A stretch of DNA of 25,950 nucleotides from contig SFER01000005.1 in assembly GCA_004557195.1 (NCBI GenBank), forward strand, positions 1 to 25,950, written 5' to 3'. Under the pieces are notes generated by a model that saw only the letters and a list, made by a program, of their open reading frames with translations, was not told where the DNA came from and did not search any database. The DNA comes from Bacteroidales bacterium. GTDB lineage: Bacteria > Bacteroidota > Bacteroidia > Bacteroidales > Muribaculaceae. Shown one piece after another: positions 1-7,093 of this stretch (position 1 is its first letter; every line of letters starts with the position of its first letter). Both the position numbers and the translations under genes were made by a program.

Positions 1-352
1 GTTTGATGTAAAAACGGAATGATATTCAACCATATAATTGCGCCGTTATCTATCGGCTAGTTGTGGTTTGATGTAAAAACGGAATGATATTCAACCCTTA
101 TTATTATGGCAACAAAAAACGTAAAGTTGTGGTTTGATGTAAAAACGGAATGATATTCAACTATTTTCGAGTTCGCTGATGCGTTTCATCAGTTGTGGTT
201 TGATATAAAAATGGAATGATATTCAACAGAATTGGACGCGGAAGCATTGGAAAGCAAGTTGTGGTTTGATGTAAAAATGGAATGATATTCAACTATAACA
301 CTCAGGGCGATTGTGTTCCCATTGTTGTGGTTTGATGTAAAAATGGAATGAT
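1..352 (+). CRISPR. CRISPR array, trailing end (5 spacers)
   Basis: A 36-bp repeat beginning GTTGTGGTTT and ending GATATTCAAC recurs. The copies are at 1-30 (cut by the window edge), 60-95, 126-161, 192-227, 258-293 and 324-352. Spacers are 31-59 (29 nt), then 96-125, 162-191, 228-257 and 294-323 (30 nt each), and all differ. Repeats 4 to 6 carry C-to-T at repeat position 21, repeat 4 also G-to-A at position 14, and the last copy loses its final 7 bases. Decay toward the right marks this as the leader-distal end, so the leader is expected to the left, outside the window. The 36/30 spacing and GTTG...CAAC ends fit type II-C arrays of Bacteroidetes; type VI-B arrays share these traits. No cas gene is visible, so the type is inference. 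Confidence 0.97.
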
Positions 353-394
353 TTGTTAGTTTTCATAATGAAAAGATTTAAATGTTAGACAGTG

Positions 395-425
395 GGTGGC
401 AGGTTGTGAAACCAGCCACCTTTTT
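395..425 (+). terminator. Rho-independent terminator after the CRISPR array
   Basis: GGTGGC (395-400) pairs with GCCACC (415-420) and GGTT (402-405) with AACC (410-413). One A/A mismatch lies between the two stems, the loop is GTGA, and five T follow at 421-425. It is the only such structure between the array and the next gene. It would stop a plus-strand transcript leaving the array. Confidence 0.8.
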
Positions 426-507
426 GGAGGATTGGGCATGGTTTTACTCGACAAATACATAAGATAGGCGGCACTCGGGATAACAAAATTAAAAACTCCG
501 TTTTTAT

Positions 508-538
508 TTTGATTCTCCTCTCATTTGCACTATCTTTG
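508..538 (+). promoter_or_regulatory. Bacteroidetes promoter, repeat copy 1
   Basis: TTTG at 508-511, a 19-bp spacer and TATCTTTG at 531-538 match the Bacteroidetes housekeeping promoter exactly. Transcription would start near 545 and read through the second promoter copy into the downstream operon, giving a leader of about 95 nt. Confidence 0.8.
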
Positions 539-588
539 GATAAGATAGGCTGCACTCGGGATAACAAAATTAAAAACTTCGTTTTTAT

Positions 589-619
589 TTTGTTTCTCCC
601 CTCATTTGCACTATCTTTG
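589..619 (+). promoter_or_regulatory. Bacteroidetes promoter, repeat copy 2
   Basis: TTTG at 589-592, a 19-bp spacer and TATCTTTG at 612-619. The expected transcription start near 626 leaves only about 13 nt before the ATG at 639. This supports that ATG over a TTG codon further upstream in the same frame at 606, which would lie inside the promoter. Confidence 0.85.
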
Positions 620-638
620 CATATCAAACTCTATAACT

Positions 639-1394
639 ATGAAATTTAAGACTCTTATGCTCTCTATCGCTCTTGCCGGAACTCTGAGCGCCGGCGCAAG
701 TGAAGTTATCGCCCACCGCGGAAACTGGAAGACTCCGGGTGCGTATCAAAACACTATCGCTGCCCTCGTGGCTTCGGACTCTACGGCTTATTATGGCTCG
801 GAATTTGACGTGTGGCTCACTGCCGACAACCAACTTGTGGTGCACCACGACGACAAGGCTTACGGCACCGATGTGATGATTCAGGACGCTGCGCGCGCCG
901 ATTTTGCCGATGTGCGTCTGCCCAACGGCGAGGCGATTCCATCGCTCGCCAATTTCCTCGCCGCTGCCCAGAAGACCCGGGTGAAGTTGATTTTTGAATT
1001 GAAGCCGCATCGCGACGCGGCACGCGAACGTGAGGCTGTGAGCCGCTCGATTGAACTGCTCAAGCGCTACGGTTTGCTGGAGCGCACCGAGTTTATCACG
1101 TTCTCGAAGAATGCGCTTCTGGAATTTATCCGCCTGAGCGACCGTCCGGCATACTACCTCAACGGCGAGATGACTCCTGCCGAACTCAAGGAGGTGGGCG
1201 CTGCGGGTGCCGACTATCACCACAGTGTGTTCAAGGCTCATCCCGAATGGATTGAGGAGTGCCACAAGTTGGGGATGAAGGTGAACGCGTGGACTGTTGA
1301 TAAGGATGAGGATATTAGATGGTGTATCGACAACGGCGTGGATTTCATCACCACAAATGTACCGTTCAAGGTGCGCGAAATGATTGACAAATAA
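639..1394 (+). CDS. Glycerophosphodiester phosphodiesterase family protein, exported
   Basis: This 251-residue protein has a signal peptide (about residues 1-20) followed directly by the family's HRG motif (H26, R27, G28). The ExD pair is E55 and D57, H70 follows, and the LIFELKP strand contributes E120 and K122. The C-terminal end carries the family's NAWTVD and FITTNVP stretches. GDPD enzymes use a metal ion in a TIM barrel to cleave glycerophosphodiesters to glycerol 3-phosphate plus an alcohol; here this would happen in the periplasm. The Glu normally found in the ENT motif is Gln (Q37-N38-T39), which may alter metal binding or substrate range. The start at 639 is preferred because it follows the promoter and begins a clean signal peptide. 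It heads a run of four plus-strand genes with short gaps. The true substrate is not known. Confidence 0.88.
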   Translation: MKFKTLMLSIALAGTLSAGASEVIAHRGNWKTPGAYQNTIAALVASDSTAYYGSEFDVWLTADNQLVVHHDDKAYGTDVMIQDAARADFADVRLPNGEAIPSLANFLAAAQKTRVKLIFELKPHRDAAREREAVSRSIELLKRYGLLERTEFITFSKNALLEFIRLSDRPAYYLNGEMTPAELKEVGAAGADYHHSVFKAHPEWIEECHKLGMKVNAWTVDKDEDIRWCIDNGVDFITTNVPFKVREMIDK

Positions 1395-1412
1395 CAAAAA
1401 CTGATAAGCAAG

Positions 1413-2411
1413 ATGCCACGTTTTTCGGTGATAGTGCCGGTGTATAACAGGATTGGCGAGGTGGAGGATTTGCTCAAGAGCCTCGCGGAGCAATCGTGCA
1501 AGGATTTTGAGGTGGTGCTGGTGGAGGATGGCTCCACCGAGCGCTGCGACCAAGTGGCGCGGAAATATGCCGAGAAGGTAGATGTGAAATATTTCTACAA
1601 GGAGAATGAGGGGCGTAGCATAGCCCGAAACTATGGGCTGGAACGCGCCGCTGGCGACTATTTCGTGTTTTTCGACAGCGACTGCGTGATTCCGCCCGAC
1701 TATTTCGCCACCTTGTCGCGATGCCTCGATGAGAATCCGCTCGACTGCTTCGGAGGTCCCGACGCTGCCCACGATTCGTTCACCGATATGCAGAAAGCCA
1801 TCAATTTCTCGATGACGGCGTTTCTCACCACCGGCGGAATACGCGGCGGGCGAGTGCAACTCGAGAAATTCGTGCCGCGCACTTTCAATATGGGCTATTC
1901 GCGGAAAGTGTGGGAGACGGTGGGCGGATTTCGCGAGATGTTCAGCGAAGACATCGACATGAGCACCCGGGTGAGGAAGGCAGGGTTCAGCATCGGACTT
2001 GTGCGCGAGGCTTACGTGTATCACAAGCGGCGGGTGAACCTGCGGCTGTTTGCGCGGCAGATTTATGTGTTCGGCATGTCGCGCATCACGCTCTATCTGC
2101 TCTATCCCGAATCGCTGAAGATTGTGCATTGGTTGCCGGCAGTTTTCGTGCTCGGCACCACTGCGATGATTTTGCTATCGATATTTTGGAATGTGTGGGC
2201 GATAGCGCCGCTTGTGGCATATCTGCTCGCGCTGTTTGCCACCGCACTCGCCTCGACCCGGAGCCTCAAAATCGCCTGCATGGGCGTGGTTGCCGCTGTG
2301 GTGCAACTCGGTGGCTACGGCATCGGCTTCCTCAAGGCATTCACATGGAAAGTGCTTCTCCGCCACGGCAGAAATATCGAGGAAGAGGTGGAGATGCGAC
2401 GCGGAAAATAG
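1413..2411 (+). CDS. Family 2 glycosyltransferase, membrane-anchored
   Basis: This 332-residue protein has an N-terminal GT-A fold. VIVPVYNR occupies residues 6-13, VEDGST 37-42 and the sugar-nucleotide/metal motif DSD 88-90. An acidic SEDID segment (178-182) is placed where the family's catalytic base usually sits. Three hydrophobic segments (about 241-260, 263-281 and 286-306) form a C-terminal membrane anchor, so the catalytic domain should lie on the cytoplasmic face. It probably adds a sugar to a lipid-linked or surface glycan; donor and acceptor cannot be read from the sequence. It starts 18 nt after the phosphodiesterase gene and is probably cotranscribed with it. The pairing with a glycerophosphodiester-type enzyme hints at envelope work but does not prove it. 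Confidence 0.9.
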   Translation: MPRFSVIVPVYNRIGEVEDLLKSLAEQSCKDFEVVLVEDGSTERCDQVARKYAEKVDVKYFYKENEGRSIARNYGLERAAGDYFVFFDSDCVIPPDYFATLSRCLDENPLDCFGGPDAAHDSFTDMQKAINFSMTAFLTTGGIRGGRVQLEKFVPRTFNMGYSRKVWETVGGFREMFSEDIDMSTRVRKAGFSIGLVREAYVYHKRRVNLRLFARQIYVFGMSRITLYLLYPESLKIVHWLPAVFVLGTTAMILLSIFWNVWAIAPLVAYLLALFATALASTRSLKIACMGVVAAVVQLGGYGIGFLKAFTWKVLLRHGRNIEEEVEMRRGK

Positions 2412-2421
2412 GCTCACGACT

Positions 2422-3150
2422 ATGGCAATTATAAAACACGACGAGACTCCCCTACCCCAAGGTCCTGCCATGAAAGACATGGCAGAGGACTTGCGCCCGC
2501 GCGAAAAGGCTTTGCGCTACGGCTTCGGCACGCTCGCCAAGCACGAACTGCTAGCCATCATCATTGGCGGCGGCACCGTGGGCGAATCGGTGCTCTCGCT
2601 GTCGCAACGCATCCTCGCCGACAATGACAACCGCTTCGATGTGCTCATACGCAAGTCGGTTGCCGAACTTGTGAAGACCTACCGCGGTGTGGGCGAGGCA
2701 AAGGCTGTGGCAATCCTTGCCGCCGCCAACATCGGACGCATTTTCGGCGAAGAACTCGACAATCCGCGCGAGGCGCAGCAAATGAACTCGAGCGAAAAGG
2801 TGTTCTCGCTCATGCGACATGTGGTGGGAAATCGCAATGTGGAGGAATTTTGGATAATCACACTGTCGAGAAGCCTCAAAGTGATAAACTTGCACCGTGT
2901 GAGCATGGGAGGGGTGGCAAACACCCTCGTGGATAAGCGAGTGCTGTTCAACTATGCAGTCGCCGACCTCGCAAGCGCCATAATCCTCTGCCACAACCAC
3001 CCGTCGGGGGCGATAAAGCCGAGCATCGAGGACCGCAACCTCACGCGCGCCATTGTTGAAGCCGGGAAATTGCTCGACATCCAAGTACTCGACCACATTA
3101 TCGTCGGAGACAACAAATATTACAGTTTCAAAGACGAAGGCGACATGTAA
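2422..3150 (+). CDS. radC: RadC family protein (JAB/MPN domain)
   Basis: This 242-residue protein has an N-terminal helix-hairpin-helix-like region (about residues 70-103) and a C-terminal JAB/MPN metalloprotease-like domain. The latter shows the family signature HNHPSG (191-196) followed by S201 and D204, with acidic residues E141/E142 upstream as the likely fourth ligand. RadC was once assigned to DNA repair; its biochemical role remains uncertain. The chosen ATG lies 10 nt after the glycosyltransferase stop and gives the usual family length. The same frame is open further upstream to 2212, but that stretch overlaps the glycosyltransferase gene and shows no family similarity. The gene sits in a housekeeping run rather than next to mobile-element genes, so it looks like the chromosomal copy. 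Confidence 0.93.
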   Translation: MAIIKHDETPLPQGPAMKDMAEDLRPREKALRYGFGTLAKHELLAIIIGGGTVGESVLSLSQRILADNDNRFDVLIRKSVAELVKTYRGVGEAKAVAILAAANIGRIFGEELDNPREAQQMNSSEKVFSLMRHVVGNRNVEEFWIITLSRSLKVINLHRVSMGGVANTLVDKRVLFNYAVADLASAIILCHNHPSGAIKPSIEDRNLTRAIVEAGKLLDIQVLDHIIVGDNKYYSFKDEGDM

Positions 3151-3182
3151 TCGGCGCCTTCATCGAGAGAGATTTATGCTTT

Positions 3183-3386
3183 ATGAAAAGATTTTTGCTT
3201 AGTATAGTTTTGCTGGTGGCGGTGATAGGCGGCGGACGCCTGCTCCTCGACTGGCTTATCGGTCCGGCTCACACGCTATCGGTTGCCGCACTGCCTGTTG
3301 AAGACACCTTTGGCAGTGGCACACCCGCAGACACAGCGTGCGACAGCATCACGGCGCCGGCGCTTGAGCACGACAGCATCGATTAG
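3183..3386 (+). CDS. Small exported or membrane-anchored protein, unknown
   Basis: This 67-residue frame starts MKRFLLSIVLLVAVIGG. That is a basic end followed by a hydrophobic core, fitting a signal peptide or a single membrane anchor. The remaining 40 residues are acidic and rich in Thr, Ala and Asp, with no recognisable domain and no lipobox cysteine. It begins 32 nt after radC and is probably the last gene of that transcript. Its TAG stop (3384-3386) overlaps the TAA stop of convergent dnaB within the four bases TTAG. The signal-like start and operon position favour a real gene, but it could be a chance frame. Confidence 0.6.
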   Translation: MKRFLLSIVLLVAVIGGGRLLLDWLIGPAHTLSVAALPVEDTFGSGTPADTACDSITAPALEHDSID

Positions 3387-4951
3387 AACGGCGTGGGCTG
3401 CTCGCCAGGCTGCTGAACAAGGAAATCGGGCGTGTCGGAAGAGGCAGGCTGCTGAGTGCCCACTTCAAGGTTCTGGGGCTGCACCGCCTTGTTGAGTTTC
3501 GACTCAAAAGTGCTTTGAATCACATCGAAATCCTCCGACCAGTTTTCAAAACGAGCGAATTTGGCACGGAATCGCATATTCACATCGTCGGTGCTACCGC
3601 TACGGTGCTTGGCGATAATGAACTCGGCAAGTCCGCGGATATCCTTGCCATCGGCATCCAGTCCGGAGCGAGTGTAATACTCGGGTCGGTGGATGAAGCA
3701 CACGATATCGGCATCCTGCTCGATAGCACCCGACTCACGGAGGTCGGAAAGTTGCGGGCGCTTGCTCTGCTTGCCATCGCCGGTGTTGTTCTCAACGCGG
3801 CGGTTGAGCTGCGAGAGCGCGATGATGGGGATGTTAAGCTCCTTGGCGAGCTGCTTGAGCGAACGCGAAATCATACTCACCTCCTGCTCGCGCGAGCCGA
3901 ATTTCATGCCCGAGGCATTCATAAGTTGCAAGTAGTCGATGATGATAATCTTCACCTTATGCTCGCGCACGAGACGGCGAGCCTTGGTGCGGAGTTCGAA
4001 AACCGAGAGGCTCGGAGTGTCATCGATAAAGAGTGGCGCGCCGTTGAGCGCAGAGATGCGTGTGGTGAGTTGCGACCATTCGGGGTCGGAGAGGCGACCG
4101 CTACGAATCTTCTCGCCCTCGAGTTCGCACACATTACAGATAAGGCGGTTAACGAGCTGCAACTTGCTCATTTCGAGCGAGAACACAGCCACGGGAGTAT
4201 TGTAATCCACAGCCATATTCTTAGCCATGGAGAGCACAAACGCAGTTTTACCCATAGCCGGACGCGCGGCAATGATAATGAGGTCGCTCGGCTGCCAACC
4301 CGAAGTGATTTTGTCCAAATCGTGGTATCCGGTGGCAAGGCCGCTCAGACCGCTGTCGCGCTTGGAAGCGATGGTGATTTGATTGAGCGCCTCCTGAATA
4401 ACGGGGTCGATTTGCGTAACATCGCGCTTGATATTGCGCTGGGAAATCTCGAAGAGTTTCCCCTCAGCCTCCTGGAGCAGGTCATCGACATCGTTCGACT
4501 CGTCGAAAGCCTTGCTCTGCACCATCGAACTGAAGGAAATCAACTCGCGGGCAAGATATTTCTGAGCCACAATACGCGCGTGATACTCGACGTGGGCAGC
4601 CGAAGCCACACGACTTGTAAGCTCGGCAATACGGGCGGCGCCGCCCACCTCGTCGATAGTTCCGTTGGCGCGGAGCTGCTCCACCACGGTGAGCATATCG
4701 ATGGGTCGCTGCGACACACCGAGAGCCACGATAGCCTCGTAGATTTTCTGGTTTTTAGGCTCGTAGAAGCACTCGGGGCGCAGGATGTCGCACACGGCGA
4801 CATAGGCGTCGCGCTCGAGCATAAGAGCACCGAGCACAGCCTCCTCCACCTCGAGGTCTTGCGGCTGCATTTTCCCGAGTTCCGACACCTGGGGGACATA
4901 AATCACCTTGTCCTTTTTGGCTTTATTTGATGTTGTTGCGTTTCCTTCCAT
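3383..4951 (-). CDS. dnaB: Replicative DNA helicase DnaB
   Basis: This 522-residue protein has the N-terminal DnaB domain (about residues 30-135), which binds primase, and the C-terminal RecA-like helicase domain. Walker A ARPAMGKT is at 229-236 and Walker B IIIIDYLQLM at 335-344. DLRESGAIEQDAD (403-415) is the conserved segment near the subunit interface. The hexamer unwinds DNA at the replication fork. The first 25 residues are Lys- and Asn-rich, and the last 40 are Gln- and Pro-rich and poorly conserved. No intein interrupts the gene. A consensus promoter lies 23 bp upstream of the start, so it is probably transcribed alone. Its 3' end overlaps the small convergent gene by 4 bp with no room for a terminator. 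Confidence 0.98.
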   Translation of the reverse strand: MEGNATTSNKAKKDKVIYVPQVSELGKMQPQDLEVEEAVLGALMLERDAYVAVCDILRPECFYEPKNQKIYEAIVALGVSQRPIDMLTVVEQLRANGTIDEVGGAARIAELTSRVASAAHVEYHARIVAQKYLARELISFSSMVQSKAFDESNDVDDLLQEAEGKLFEISQRNIKRDVTQIDPVIQEALNQITIASKRDSGLSGLATGYHDLDKITSGWQPSDLIIIAARPAMGKTAFVLSMAKNMAVDYNTPVAVFSLEMSKLQLVNRLICNVCELEGEKIRSGRLSDPEWSQLTTRISALNGAPLFIDDTPSLSVFELRTKARRLVREHKVKIIIIDYLQLMNASGMKFGSREQEVSMISRSLKQLAKELNIPIIALSQLNRRVENNTGDGKQSKRPQLSDLRESGAIEQDADIVCFIHRPEYYTRSGLDADGKDIRGLAEFIIAKHRSGSTDDVNMRFRAKFARFENWSEDFDVIQSTFESKLNKAVQPQNLEVGTQQPASSDTPDFLVQQPGEQPTPF

Positions 4952-4973
4952 TGTGTAGCACTTTTACAAAGTG

Positions 4974-5004
4974 CAAAATTAGTGAAAAGCACGGCGGTTA
5001 CAAA
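4974..5004 (-). promoter_or_regulatory. dnaB promoter
   Basis: On the minus strand TTTG (5004-5001), a 19-bp spacer and TAATTTTG (4981-4974) match the Bacteroidetes consensus exactly. The expected start of transcription lies about 15-18 nt ahead of the dnaB ATG. Confidence 0.85.
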
Positions 5005-5038
5005 ATAAAACGGCTACTACTTATCAAAAGTTTTCAAA

Positions 5039-7063
5039 TCATTTGTTAACAACCCTATCGGAAGGGAGGGCGAAATTGTAGTTGCACGGGATTACGAGAC
5101 GGCTCTCCCATTCGGTGGCATCGGCTTTGGGACCATACTCAAAGACGATTTTGTTGTGGTTGCTATCATTGAGAATCTCGATAGTGCGGCAGATAATCTT
5201 GATGCCGGTGTGAGTGCCGAAAACATTCTCCTGCGGCTTGATGTTTCCGTTGTTCACAATGCTGATGATATTGCTCACACCATCGGTCTCGACATAAATG
5301 TATAGCTTCTTGTCGCCATGATATCCGCGCAAGCCATGCTTCAAGGCATTCTCGACGAGAATCTGCACCATCATCGAGGGAATCTCGATTTTCGTGGTGT
5401 CGCAACCGGGAGAAACCAACTTGCGGTAGTCGAAGTTACTGCCCAAGGCAGGCGCCTCGTTGGCACAATAGTAGTCGATAAACTGAAACTCCTCGGCGAG
5501 GCTGATGCAATAGCGGTCGCACAATTCGAGATTCTTCTGGAGCAACACGATGAGATTGGCGAGGTTTTCGCTCGGTGTCTCGCGCGATAGGATATTGAAA
5601 ATGAAGTGAGGCGAAATGCGGTTGCGGATATTCTCAAGCTGGAGCGAGATGAGATTGGCACTCTCCTTCATCCGCTCCATTTTCAAGTGGCGCAATCGGA
5701 GTTTGGAAGTGAGAATGACAGCCACGACGAGCAAAATCAGCGAGATAGAGATGGAAATGATAAGGATTTTGAGGTTGGTAACCTGCTTCTCGCGGGCAGC
5801 AATCACCATATTGCGATGCAGCAAAGTGGTGTCTTGGGTGTAGCGCATCTTGTATTCCGCGATGAGATTGGCATCGGTGGTGTTTTTTATAGAATCGCTC
5901 CAAGCAGTAGCCTGCACGAGGTTGTCGTAGGCACGACGATAGTCGCCCACCATGAGGAAATAACGCTCCAGGCGGCGGTGATACAGCTCGTTATATTGCG
6001 GGCGATTAGGGGGATAGGCGGCGATACTTTTGAAAATGGAGTGAGCACCGGCAATATCGCCTTTGCGCAACAGCAAGTCGGCTTTGAGCGACAAGAAGTT
6101 GAACATCTGCTCCGAGAAGGAGTTGTCCTTGAAATAGTTGTCGGCGCGGGAGATATACACCTCGGCAGAATCGATATTCCCCATGAGCATCGACACCTCG
6201 CCGATATTGGCATCTACCACAGCCTGCATTTCGGGATTTTGGAACTCGCTCACTATCTGGTCGGCGCGCTTGAAATATTCGAGAGCGCGGGGATACTGCT
6301 TCTGCTGATAGCAGCAGTTGCCGCGGTTGTTGAGATAGAAATATTGAGCCTGGGCATCGGCTCCGGCAAAAAGGGAGTCGGCATCATCGAAATAGCTCTC
6401 GGCAAGCGGGAAATTGTGCAAGTCGGCGTAGGCGCAGCCAAGCCCTGCGAGAATCGAGAATCGGGGCGAGTCGATATTGAGAGAATCGCAGAGGAACAGA
6501 GCGCGACGGTAATATTTAGCTGTGAGAGCGAACTTGCCATCGTGCTGGCATTGGTCGGCAAGGTTCACGCATGTGTAAATCATCGACTCCGGGCTACCGG
6601 AACGCCCCAACGCCTCGATGGCTCGGAGATAATAGACCGCAGCCGAATCCACCTTGCCGCGGAACTGAACATCGGTGATAGCGCGATGGTTCCAAAATGT
6701 GCCTTTCAGCTTGAAAAAGTCGTGGGAGGCATTATCGGGGAAATCGGAGAGGAAACGCCCCACCGAATCATGGATGGCAAAACAACGGGCGGTGTCTCCG
6801 GCATTGGCATAGGCAACGGCACGGAACAGGTCGATATAGCGTTGTGCAACAGCATCGGTAATCGTAGCCCGGGCGCTGTCAAACCTGGCGGCAGCCTGCA
6901 ACGGCTCGGTGAAAATTGCCACATTGTTATCGGCGACCACATTTTGCGACACAAGGAAGTCGGGATTAGCATTGTCGGAGTCGTGAGAGCAACTGCCGGC
7001 AATGAGTATCGACAATATAAGGGCAGCAGCCCATAAAGCTGCACAAAACCTGGTGTATTTCAT
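5039..7063 (-). CDS. TPR-containing sensor histidine kinase, LytS-like
   Basis: This 674-residue sensor starts with a hydrophobic segment (about 5-22) ending in AGSC, a plausible relaxed lipobox with C25. A long helical, TPR-like region (about 60-400) follows; ALEYFKRAD (260-268) and AEVYISRAD (299-307) are typical helix-B stretches. One membrane helix (about 431-452) leads to a coiled linker. The cytoplasmic kinase of the His_kinase/LytS class has SPHFIFN (484-490, phospho-acceptor H486) and a HATPase N-box with E571, N572 and H576. The G1 box reads IVNNG (602-606), with Asn where many kinases have Asp. The TPR region probably senses a periplasmic protein or peptide. It lies 30 nt downstream of a LytTR regulator gene, its likely partner. 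The signal is unknown. Confidence 0.9.
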   Translation of the reverse strand: MKYTRFCAALWAAALILSILIAGSCSHDSDNANPDFLVSQNVVADNNVAIFTEPLQAAARFDSARATITDAVAQRYIDLFRAVAYANAGDTARCFAIHDSVGRFLSDFPDNASHDFFKLKGTFWNHRAITDVQFRGKVDSAAVYYLRAIEALGRSGSPESMIYTCVNLADQCQHDGKFALTAKYYRRALFLCDSLNIDSPRFSILAGLGCAYADLHNFPLAESYFDDADSLFAGADAQAQYFYLNNRGNCCYQQKQYPRALEYFKRADQIVSEFQNPEMQAVVDANIGEVSMLMGNIDSAEVYISRADNYFKDNSFSEQMFNFLSLKADLLLRKGDIAGAHSIFKSIAAYPPNRPQYNELYHRRLERYFLMVGDYRRAYDNLVQATAWSDSIKNTTDANLIAEYKMRYTQDTTLLHRNMVIAAREKQVTNLKILIISISISLILLVVAVILTSKLRLRHLKMERMKESANLISLQLENIRNRISPHFIFNILSRETPSENLANLIVLLQKNLELCDRYCISLAEEFQFIDYYCANEAPALGSNFDYRKLVSPGCDTTKIEIPSMMVQILVENALKHGLRGYHGDKKLYIYVETDGVSNIISIVNNGNIKPQENVFGTHTGIKIICRTIEILNDSNHNKIVFEYGPKADATEWESRLVIPCNYNFALPSDRVVNK

Positions 7064-7093
7064 ATTTCTTAGCTACTTAATCTATTAATCTAC

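Larger units (their letters stand above)
459..619 (+). repeat. Tandem 81-bp direct repeat, two copies
   Basis: Copy 1 is 459-538 and copy 2 is 540-619, with a period of 81 bp and about four mismatches. Each copy starts ATAAGATAGG and ends GCACTATCTTTG. Each holds a short palindrome, TAAAAAC-loop-GTTTTTA, at 490-506 in copy 1 and at the matching place in copy 2. A complete Bacteroidetes promoter follows directly. The palindrome loop differs (TCC against TTC) while the arms are identical. This is either a local promoter duplication or two neighbouring copies of a dispersed intergenic repeat. The second option is inference from its looks; no further copy is visible in this window. Confidence 0.92.

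Noticed and set aside
621..640. ATATCAAACT near 622 as a possible tracrRNA anti-repeat of the CRISPR repeat
   Set aside because: Only about 8 of 10 bases agree with the repeat complement, the match does not extend, and it lies in the leader of the phosphodiesterase gene.
624..2129. 501-codon open frame on the minus strand opposite the phosphodiesterase and glycosyltransferase genes
   Set aside because: It is antisense to two well-recognised genes, is His-rich and has no family motif. Similar long antisense frames lie opposite dnaB (3515-4930), the histidine kinase (5606-7036) and the M16/cyclophilin genes (16056-17981), an effect of codon choice.
2422..3150. RadC as a marker of a mobile element
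   Set aside because: RadC-like genes do occur on mobile elements, but here there is no integrase, transposase, direct-repeat border or tRNA, and the neighbours are housekeeping genes.
4958..4974. GCACTT/AAGTGC hairpin ahead of dnaB
   Set aside because: It overlaps the -7 box of the dnaB promoter, so most of it would not be in the transcript, and a 6-bp stem in AT-rich DNA is expected by chance.
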